Of a DNA stretch of 33,477 nt, positions 8,433 through 14,853 are shown piece after piece. Where the stretch lies: NCBI GenBank assembly GCA_024639085.1, contig JAHEJB010000012.1, positions 1 to 33,477 of the forward strand. Reading direction: 5' to 3'. This stretch comes from Rubricoccaceae bacterium (GTDB lineage: Bacteria; Bacteroidota; Rhodothermia; Rhodothermales; Rubricoccaceae). The position numbers and the translations under genes were made by a program. The notes beneath the pieces are model-generated. The model saw only the letters and a program-made list of their open reading frames with translations, did not search any database and had not been told where the DNA came from. The stretch's first letter is position 1. Every line of letters begins with the position of its first letter.

Positions 8433-9938
8433 ATGACGGAGCCGTTTACCTCCATCAAATCTCTGCCGGAGCATGTTGGCGAACGCGTAACGCTCAAAGG
8501 TTGGCTCTACAATAAGCGCGGCTCAAAGGCTCTTTATTTCCTGATCCTACGTGACGGGACAGGGCTCGTTCAATGTGTGGTCAATCAGGACAACGTTGAT
8601 GAGACGTCCTTTGCTGTCGCGGAAACGGCAACGCAGGAGAGTGCGCTCGAAATCGTGGGAACAGTGAATGCTGATGAGCGTCAGGTCGGCGGCGTAGAGA
8701 TTCACGCCGAGTCCGCTACGCTTATCGCTCAGGCCGAGTCTTACCCGATAACGCCAAAAGAACACGGCGTCGAGTTTCTGATGGACAACCGCCATCTTTG
8801 GCTCCGAAGCCAGCGGCAATGGGCCATCATGAGGGTCAGAAACCGCATCATCATGGCCATCCACGCGTATTTCCAGTCGGAGGGATACATCCAGATGGAC
8901 CCGCCCGTGCTGACTGGAAACGCTGTCGAAGGAACATCAACACTTTTTGAACTTGAGTACTTCGATAAGCCCGCGTACCTCACGCAAAGTGGGCAACTGC
9001 ATGGCGAAGCGATGGCGATGGCGCACGGCAAGATTTATACGTTCGGCCCAACGTTCCGCGCAGAGAAATCCAAGACTCGTCGCCACCTAACTGAGTTCTG
9101 GATGATCGAGCCGGAAATGGCGTTCTATGATCTCGACATGGATATGCAGGTGGCCGAAGAACTGCTGTTAGCTATTGTTGGAGATGTCTTACGTGACTGT
9201 CGGGACGAGCTCGAAATCCTCGGGCGAGATTTCGCGAAGCTTGACCTCATTCAGGGTCCTTTCCCTCGTATTTCGTACGATGAGGCCGTAGAACTACTCC
9301 ATAGTGATGAGACGCAGCGGATCCTGGACGCCGAACATGAGGAAACGACAGCAGAAGAGAAAGTGCTTAAAGAAGAGCGCACGGCAAACAGAGCAGCGTA
9401 CGGACAGGCGAAGAAAGGGGAGAAGCGACGGATTGACGCGCGAGAAATCGACATCAACAAACGGCTGGATGAGATTGAGGAGGACCTTCGCAACATCCCG
9501 GCCTGGAAGGAGAGCGCTGCCAACTTCGAGTGGGGCGCTGACTTTGGAGGATCGGACGAGACGGTTCTAACCAAACACTTTGATCGTCCAATCATCGTTC
9601 ATCGCTTTCCAGCCGTTATCAAGGCGTTCTATATGAAACGCGATCCTGAAGATGATCGGCTGGCGCTTGGGATGGATGTGCTCGCGCCCGAAGGCTACGG
9701 CGAGATTGTCGGCGGAGGGGAAAGGGCTACGGACCTCGCATTCCTGAAGCAACAGGTTCAGGATCACGGCCTTCCAGAAGAGGTATTTGACTGGTACTTC
9801 GACCTCCGGCGTTACGGGTCCGTACCACACAGCGGTTTCGGGATCGGGCTCGAACGAACCGTGGCGTGGATATGCGGCCTCCATCACGTCCGCGAGACCA
9901 TTCCCTTCCCACGCCTGATGGGCCGAATTCACCCTTAA
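8433..9938 (+). CDS. asnS: asparaginyl-tRNA synthetase (archaeal/Thermus-like type, with a charged insertion)
   Basis: OB-fold VTLKGWLYNKRGSKALYFLILRDGTGLVQCVV; class II motif 2 FRAEKSKTRRHLTEFWMIEPEMAF; motif 3 GSVPHSGFGIGLERTVAW. Canonical start at ATG 8433. An alternative GTG at 8358 overlaps the tsaC stop and would add 25 aa. Confidence 0.93.
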   Translation: MTEPFTSIKSLPEHVGERVTLKGWLYNKRGSKALYFLILRDGTGLVQCVVNQDNVDETSFAVAETATQESALEIVGTVNADERQVGGVEIHAESATLIAQAESYPITPKEHGVEFLMDNRHLWLRSQRQWAIMRVRNRIIMAIHAYFQSEGYIQMDPPVLTGNAVEGTSTLFELEYFDKPAYLTQSGQLHGEAMAMAHGKIYTFGPTFRAEKSKTRRHLTEFWMIEPEMAFYDLDMDMQVAEELLLAIVGDVLRDCRDELEILGRDFAKLDLIQGPFPRISYDEAVELLHSDETQRILDAEHEETTAEEKVLKEERTANRAAYGQAKKGEKRRIDAREIDINKRLDEIEEDLRNIPAWKESAANFEWGADFGGSDETVLTKHFDRPIIVHRFPAVIKAFYMKRDPEDDRLALGMDVLAPEGYGEIVGGGERATDLAFLKQQVQDHGLPEEVFDWYFDLRRYGSVPHSGFGIGLERTVAWICGLHHVRETIPFPRLMGRIHP

Positions 9939-9939
9939 G

Positions 9940-10419
9940 ATGTCCACTCTGGATGACAACCGGTACATGCGCCTCGCTATTGCCAAAGCGATGGAGGGAG
10001 TAGAAGCAGGAGGGAGCCCGTTTGGGGCGTGCATCGTGAAAGGAGACAGAGTGGTCGCCTGCGTGCACAACGTCGTGTGGCAGACGATGGACATCACAGC
10101 ACATGCCGAAGTTCATTGTATTCGTGAGGCGTGCCGTTCGCTGGGAAACATAGACTTGCAGGGCTGCACCGTCTACACGACTACAGAACCGTGCCCCATG
10201 TGCTTCTCTGCCATCCATTGGGCCAATTGCGACCGTATCGTTTTTGGTACCTCAATTGCTGATGCACAGGCAGCGGGATTCCGCGAGCTAACTATTTCCA
10301 ACGAGCAGATGAAATCGTTTGGAGGAAGCGACCTGGAGGTCGAAGGAGGCTCCCTGCGCGATGAATGCCTGGCGGTATTTGAGGCCTTCAATGCTCGCCC
10401 GGACAAAGCTGTGTATTGA
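9940..10419 (+). CDS. nucleoside/guanine deaminase-like protein (CDA superfamily)
   Basis: GGSPFGACIVKG, TAHAEVHCIREAC, TTEPCPMCFSAIHWA zinc motifs (HAE...PCxxC); AAGF... region resembles guanine deaminase (GuaD) more than TadA. Confidence 0.9.
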   Translation: MSTLDDNRYMRLAIAKAMEGVEAGGSPFGACIVKGDRVVACVHNVVWQTMDITAHAEVHCIREACRSLGNIDLQGCTVYTTTEPCPMCFSAIHWANCDRIVFGTSIADAQAAGFRELTISNEQMKSFGGSDLEVEGGSLRDECLAVFEAFNARPDKAVY

Positions 10420-11081
10420 TGCCACTTCCCCGCATCCCTTACGAATTCGAATCGGTTGCAGAGGACGAGATGCTCGCTCGGGCCGAGGCTTTCTACAAAA
10501 AGATGGAGCAGCGTAGGTCCGTTCGTGATTTCTCGGATCGACCGGTACCGCGCGAATTGATCGAACGCGCTATTCAAACGGCATCCACAGCGCCGAGTGG
10601 TGCACACATGCAGCCGTGGACCTTCGTTGCCGTCAGCGACCCACCGTTGAAACGACAGATACGCACTGCTGCAGAGAAAGAGGAGCGAGAGAGCTACGAC
10701 GGGCGGATGTCGGAAGAGTGGCTAGAGGCGCTCGAACCAATTGGCACAGACGCTAACAAACCGTTTCTCGAAATTGTACCGTGGATCGTTGTGCTCTTCG
10801 CCCAACGTTCGGGCCTTCGCGAGGATGGGACGAAGCGAAAGCACTACTATGTTCAGGAAAGTTGCGGAATAGCGGCAGGGCTATTCATTGCCGCCCTTCA
10901 TGAAATGGGGTTAGTGACGTTAACGCACACACCCAGTCCGATGCGCTTTCTAAGCGAACTTCTGGAGCGTCCATCGAATGAAGCACCGTATATCCTCTTC
11001 CCAGTGGGATTTCCAGCCACCAATGCGACGGTGCCCGATCTACATCGAAAGCCACTGAAGGAAGTGGCAATCTGGAAGTAA
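10419..11081 (+). CDS. nitroreductase-fold flavoprotein, iodotyrosine deiodinase (IYD)-like
   Basis: RRSVRDFSDRPVPRELIERAIQTASTAPSGAHMQPWTFVAVSDP ... EERESYDGRM ... DANKPFLEIVPWIVVLFAQ ... GLVTLTHTPSP ... LFPVGFPATNATVPDLHRKPL resembles vertebrate/bacterial IYD along its length. ATG overlaps the upstream TGA (TGATG). Confidence 0.88.
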   Translation: MPLPRIPYEFESVAEDEMLARAEAFYKKMEQRRSVRDFSDRPVPRELIERAIQTASTAPSGAHMQPWTFVAVSDPPLKRQIRTAAEKEERESYDGRMSEEWLEALEPIGTDANKPFLEIVPWIVVLFAQRSGLREDGTKRKHYYVQESCGIAAGLFIAALHEMGLVTLTHTPSPMRFLSELLERPSNEAPYILFPVGFPATNATVPDLHRKPLKEVAIWK

Positions 11082-11093
11082 TCGTCCTAGGCG

Positions 11094-11294
11094 CTACGAA
11101 CGACGCAATGGGCGGACGTTCTGCGCCATCAAGCCAGCCTTGCCACCGACGACAGCAAACTCAACGGAATCGCCAGCATTGAGCGACTCGTCTGAGCGTT
11201 GCGCACGGAATGGGATTAGGTCAGCCTTGCGACCCTGTCTGACGAAGCCACGCCGCTTGCGGGCATCAAAAGAATCAATAAAGCCTTGTGTCAT
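11094..11294 (-). CDS. divergent cold-shock-domain protein
   Basis: 66 aa: GFIDSFDARKRRGFVRQ...DLIPFRAQRSDESLNAGDSVEFAVVGGKAGLMAQNVRP follows the CSD layout (G-I--FD--K--GF ... GD-VEF-V--GK-G--A-NVRP). Confidence 0.75.
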   Translation of the reverse strand: MTQGFIDSFDARKRRGFVRQGRKADLIPFRAQRSDESLNAGDSVEFAVVGGKAGLMAQNVRPLRRS

Positions 11295-11343
11295 GACGAA
11301 AAGCGTCTGGGGGGACAGAGTTGGACCGTGAATGCCATCGCAA

Positions 11344-11369
11344 ACGAAGGTATCGGCCGATAGATTCGT
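11344..11369. promoter_or_regulatory. 26-bp inverted repeat (candidate operator) upstream of the cold-shock-domain gene
   Basis: ACGAAggTATCGGCCGATAgaTTCGT: 5-bp outer arms and a 12-bp core perfect palindrome, broken only by two 2-nt mismatches. Confidence 0.45.
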
Positions 11370-11416
11370 ATCCTTTATGGAGGTCCCTAGAAGTTTCCCT
11401 CAGTATCAGTGAAGCC

Positions 11417-12265
11417 TCAGGCGTGCTTCATAATCCACGCGGAGAGCTCAGAAAGAACCGTATCTCGCTCAGGCTCGTTCATCGTCTCGTGCCTCAGTCC
11501 ATCGTACAGGCGCAATGTTTTGTCGGTTGAAGGCGCCTCGGCATAGAGCCACTTCGAACCATTTGGATCTGTAATATGATCCTCAGTCCCGTGGAAGAGG
11601 TACAAAGGCATTCTGAAGACCTTAGGGTGCATTCTAACCTTTTCGGTGGCCTCCAGAACCTCGGCACCCATGCGCGCGCTAATTCCGCTGTTGTTTACAA
11701 GCGGATCAGCGAGGTAGGCTTCCTGAACAACTTTGTCCCGCGAGATGTGCTCAATGTCAAATTTGCCCATAACGAGCTTGGGCACAACGCGGTTAACTAA
11801 CCCAACGAGTTTCTGCTTGACGGGAGAGAGGTCAGCAGGAATCTGAAGAGCAGGCGATGAGAGGATAAGCGCGTGCAGCTGCGGATGGTGGTTAACAACG
11901 AAGAGGGACGCAATCAGCCCTCCAAGGGAATGGCCCATAAGAAAGAGCGGAATGCCTTCAATAGTTGAAAGGATTTGCTGCATCGTCAATGCTACATCCC
12001 CCACGTATTCCTCGAAGGATTCTACGTAGGCGCGAGGACCCTCGGATTGCCCATGACCGCGCTGGTCATAACTGTACACAGCAATGCCGTGCGTCATCAT
12101 ATGAGAAGCCATGTAGGCGTAGCGCCCGCTGTGCTCATTGACACCATGCACGAGCAGAATGGCGGCCTTGGGCGGCTCATCCGGTAACCACGATCGCGTT
12201 AGGAGCTGAAGACCGTCACGAGTTAAAAGAGAGCCGGTTGTGTGCTGCATGGCGGAATTAATCAC
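11417..12265 (-). CDS. alpha/beta hydrolase, monoacylglycerol lipase-like
   Basis: ILLVHGVNEHSGRY, YSYDQRGHGQSEGPRAYVESFEEYVGDV, LFLMGHSLGGLIAS (GxSxG), LFHGTEDHITDP, LYDGLRHETMNE: Ser/Asp/His triad context of the MGL family. Confidence 0.92.
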   Translation of the reverse strand: MINSAMQHTTGSLLTRDGLQLLTRSWLPDEPPKAAILLVHGVNEHSGRYAYMASHMMTHGIAVYSYDQRGHGQSEGPRAYVESFEEYVGDVALTMQQILSTIEGIPLFLMGHSLGGLIASLFVVNHHPQLHALILSSPALQIPADLSPVKQKLVGLVNRVVPKLVMGKFDIEHISRDKVVQEAYLADPLVNNSGISARMGAEVLEATEKVRMHPKVFRMPLYLFHGTEDHITDPNGSKWLYAEAPSTDKTLRLYDGLRHETMNEPERDTVLSELSAWIMKHA

Positions 12266-12296
12266 TGGAGGCTAAGTTTAACCAGTAGCCCCACCC

Positions 12297-12322
12297 TATG
12301 CTATGACTGTATGCTATGACTG
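12297..12322. repeat. perfect tandem duplication of a 13-bp unit over the start codon of the downstream ORF
   Basis: TATGCTATGACTG x2, contiguous. Confidence 0.9.
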
Positions 12323-12603
12323 TTCTGGAATCCTCTCCATTACCCGAAGCTATCCTGGATTTCATTGACGAGTGTATGCGATCGCTACAGGACGGCCAAT
12401 TGGAACCTCGGTTTATTCTGCTCGGCCCCGAATCATACGAAAGCCTCCGACACGCTATTGCCAAGCGCTTTGGCCGGAGTCCAGGCTACTTTGAGCAATA
12501 TCAATATCTCACACTCGTCGTCGACCCATTTCGTGGCAAGTCGGTTTGCGTATCTCCTGCGCCAAGAGATGTTGTCGAGAAGGTGAGAGGCGAAACCGTT
12601 TAG
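12316..12603 (+). CDS. hypothetical protein
   Basis: 95 aa ORF in otherwise uncovered space, divergent from the lipase gene. LEPRFILLGPESYESLRHAIAKRFGR looks protein-like, but no family recognised. Confidence 0.6.
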   Translation: MTVLESSPLPEAILDFIDECMRSLQDGQLEPRFILLGPESYESLRHAIAKRFGRSPGYFEQYQYLTLVVDPFRGKSVCVSPAPRDVVEKVRGETV

Positions 12604-12612
12604 GAGTCCATC

Positions 12613-12684
12613 ATGAAATCCATCTGGAATAAGACTGTGCTTGTAGAGACTGATCGCTTCGTCGTAATCGAGGGCTGCGGCTAG
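12613..12684 (+). pseudogene. N-terminal remnant of a DUF427-like gene
   Basis: ATG-initiated 23-codon ORF MKSIWNKTVLVETDRFVVIEGCG*. Resembles the DUF427 N-terminus (M+AIWNG.V+AESD.TVVVEGN.YFP). The rest of the domain is absent. Confidence 0.45.
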
Positions 12685-13145
12685 TTCCGACGAAAGACCG
12701 GCAACCACCGCGGAACCGACTCGCAGTACGTTTCCCATCGTTCAGGAAACCGCGAGAGAAGCCAGGGTTCCTCGTAGCGGACGACGCGCACATGAAAGGC
12801 GATGCCAAGAACAAGCACGTACATCCCAATCAGAGGCGAGCCCAGCGTAAGGGCCCAGCCGACAATGATTGTGAGTACGCCGACATACATCGGATTGCGG
12901 CAGTAGCGGTACAATCCAACGATTACAAGTTCCTTCGGAGGGCTCCACGGCGCCAGCGTTCCTTTTCCTGAAGTATAGAAGTCACGTACACACCAGGATA
13001 GGACGAAGACTCCAATCACCAGGATTGGAACGCCCCAAAGCAAGCTTCCTTGCGACCAGGGATCAATGCCTGCGATGAGTGCAGGAAGCACAAACGCAGC
13101 AACTCCCGGGAGAACCAGAAGCGCAAGCAATGCTCGGGCAAACAT
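12681..13145 (-). CDS. isoprenylcysteine carboxyl methyltransferase-like membrane protein (ICMT/PEMT family)
   Basis: LVIVGLYRYCRNPMYVGVLTIIVGWALTLGSP ... VVRYEEPWLLSRFPERWETYCESVPRWLP: RNPMY and EE..L..+F...Y..Y motifs. Confidence 0.85.
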   Translation of the reverse strand: MFARALLALLVLPGVAAFVLPALIAGIDPWSQGSLLWGVPILVIGVFVLSWCVRDFYTSGKGTLAPWSPPKELVIVGLYRYCRNPMYVGVLTIIVGWALTLGSPLIGMYVLVLGIAFHVRVVRYEEPWLLSRFPERWETYCESVPRWLPVFRRN

Positions 13146-13224
13146 GACAATGATTAGTATGCTGTTGAGAACTTGCTAATTGCGGCAGGCAAACAGAAGG
13201 AGCAACGAGAATGCGGGTGCGTGC

Positions 13225-13752
13225 TTAGGCAGCAACGGGCACAGGCTCCACCTCAGCAACTGCCACGACGTAATTCTTGCCGTACACCTTCGCGCACTTC
13301 GGGCAGGTCGTGTAGAAGTAGTACGCCATCTTCTGTGTCAGCCCCTTGGAATGGAGGTACGATTCCATCTCCTTTTCCCACTTGCCGATGTCTCGAAAGG
13401 GTCCTTCAAACACTTTTGTGAGGAAATCGCCTGACAGTTGCACCATTTCGTGGCCGGGAACGTCCCGTGTGACTGAGAAATAGTGTTCGCCCTTCCACAT
13501 GGAGGGATCTCGAGACATCACGATGAAATCGCCGTCGCTGTGGGCGTCAGCACTCTCGATGTCCCCGAACGTCTTGGAGAACACAGAGCCCATATTCGTG
13601 GGGATGTGAAAGAGGCTCTTCGTCTCCGCTTTGAGAAACAGTTTGTTCTCAAAATGAAGCTCACGCTCATCCCAACCCTCTGTGTTGAAGCGTGGGCAAC
13701 AACCGGTTTGATTGTCGCTTGTATCGTAGTGAGGTAGTGTGTTGACTTCCAT
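13225..13752 (-). CDS. conserved uncharacterised Cys-containing protein (often annotated 'hydrolase')
   Basis: GCCPRFNTEGWDERELHFENKLFLKAETKSLFHIPTNMGSVF ... VTRDVPGHEMVQLSGDFLTKVFEGPFRDIGKWEKEM ... YYFYTTCPKCAKVYGKNYVVAVAEV. Recognised as a widespread family of unknown function. Confidence 0.8.
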   Translation of the reverse strand: MEVNTLPHYDTSDNQTGCCPRFNTEGWDERELHFENKLFLKAETKSLFHIPTNMGSVFSKTFGDIESADAHSDGDFIVMSRDPSMWKGEHYFSVTRDVPGHEMVQLSGDFLTKVFEGPFRDIGKWEKEMESYLHSKGLTQKMAYYFYTTCPKCAKVYGKNYVVAVAEVEPVPVAA

Positions 13753-13929
13753 GGCTTGACCTCCAACTATATCTGTGTAAGTGAGCTTAGGCGGTCGTCG
13801 AGTGTGTGCGTGTAGGCTGGAAGATGATCAAGGGTACCGGGGAATCCTCGCAATCGAAGTGCATAGGACGTGCCAGCGCCGCGTGATATCTCTTGCTGTC
13901 TCGAACACGCTCGGTTTAACGTGGCTAAT

Positions 13930-14268
13930 TCAGGACTCTGCTTCCACGTACACCCAAGCTTGCGTACCAGATGCGAGAACCATTGATATCCGTTTGTAAG
14001 CAGCTACCTCGTAGTCGTCGGCTTTCGCGAGCTCGTCTTCGCTGACCTCGAACGTGATACCATCTACACGCGCCTCGACGTTCTGACTGGGTCTGGCAAT
14101 AGGGTGATTAGCTTTGCCACTTGCAGCCAGCACGGCCGCGTCATTGATCTGGACCAGCGTCAATTCAAAGCCAACCAGTTGATCTGCGCTTCCTTGGAGT
14201 ATTCTCCCAAACGTCGCCATCTGCACGGACTTCTGTCTGAGAGTGCCGTAGGAAAAGAGGAGGGGCAT
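13930..14268 (-). CDS. gamma-glutamylcyclotransferase (AIG2-like) family protein
   Basis: LLFSYGTLRQKSVQMATFGRILQGSADQLVGFEL ... VDGITFEVSEDELAKADDYEVAAYKRISMVLASGTQAWVYV. Confidence 0.88.
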   Translation of the reverse strand: MPLLFSYGTLRQKSVQMATFGRILQGSADQLVGFELTLVQINDAAVLAASGKANHPIARPSQNVEARVDGITFEVSEDELAKADDYEVAAYKRISMVLASGTQAWVYVEAES

Positions 14269-14338
14269 GATCGAGGAAGAATTCTGAACGTAGGTGATTC
14301 CACCTTTTGGCGGTATGTGTGTTGTTCATGAGATCGGT

Positions 14339-14833
14339 TTAGACCCAGCGTCGGACGCGACTTTTGTACTCCAGGTAAGCTGCACCAAATTTGCGTTCGA
14401 GGTACTCCTCTTCCGGTTTGATGGCGAGTTCCTGAAGTAACCATCCGACCATGGGAGTTAGGAATAGTATCCACCAGTTCATCAGGACAACACCGATTCC
14501 AATGCAACTCAAGACCATCTGCAGGTACATTGGATTACGGGTGAGTTCGAATGGCCCACTTTCTTCAATGTGAGGCGTTGGTTTCCACGGATTTTCGTTC
14601 TGGCCTCGACGACGAAACAGCCGAACTGCTCGGAGCCCGAGGCCCAGAACCGAAATGACAATAATCAAACCGCCCACGAGATACCGAAGAGCCAACGGAA
14701 TTGCCAAGCCGAAATCAATCGGCCACAACCAATTCAATCCAATACCGAGCAGGATCGCGATCAGCGGGATACCCGGCGGAAAGAACCGAACGGCTGCCGC
14801 GTCTTTTTGATTTACAGGGTTCTCGGTATTCAT
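14339..14833 (-). CDS. isoprenylcysteine carboxyl methyltransferase-like membrane protein (second copy)
   Basis: HIEESGPFELTRNPMYLQMVLSCIGIGVVLMNWW ... LAIKPEEEYLERKFGAAYLEYKSRVRRWV: ICMT/PEMT-type C-terminal motif. Confidence 0.87.
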   Translation of the reverse strand: MNTENPVNQKDAAAVRFFPPGIPLIAILLGIGLNWLWPIDFGLAIPLALRYLVGGLIIVISVLGLGLRAVRLFRRRGQNENPWKPTPHIEESGPFELTRNPMYLQMVLSCIGIGVVLMNWWILFLTPMVGWLLQELAIKPEEEYLERKFGAAYLEYKSRVRRWV

Positions 14834-14853
14834 GTTGTTCTCTGGCGAGGTCG

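Noticed and set aside
9567-10218. 176- and 163-aa minus-strand ORFs
   Set aside because: Antisense to asnS and the deaminase gene; both plus-strand products are strongly supported.
14283-14320. Short hairpin AGGTG-attc-CACCT followed by TTTT
   Set aside because: Only a 5-bp stem and oriented opposite to both flanking genes; likely chance.
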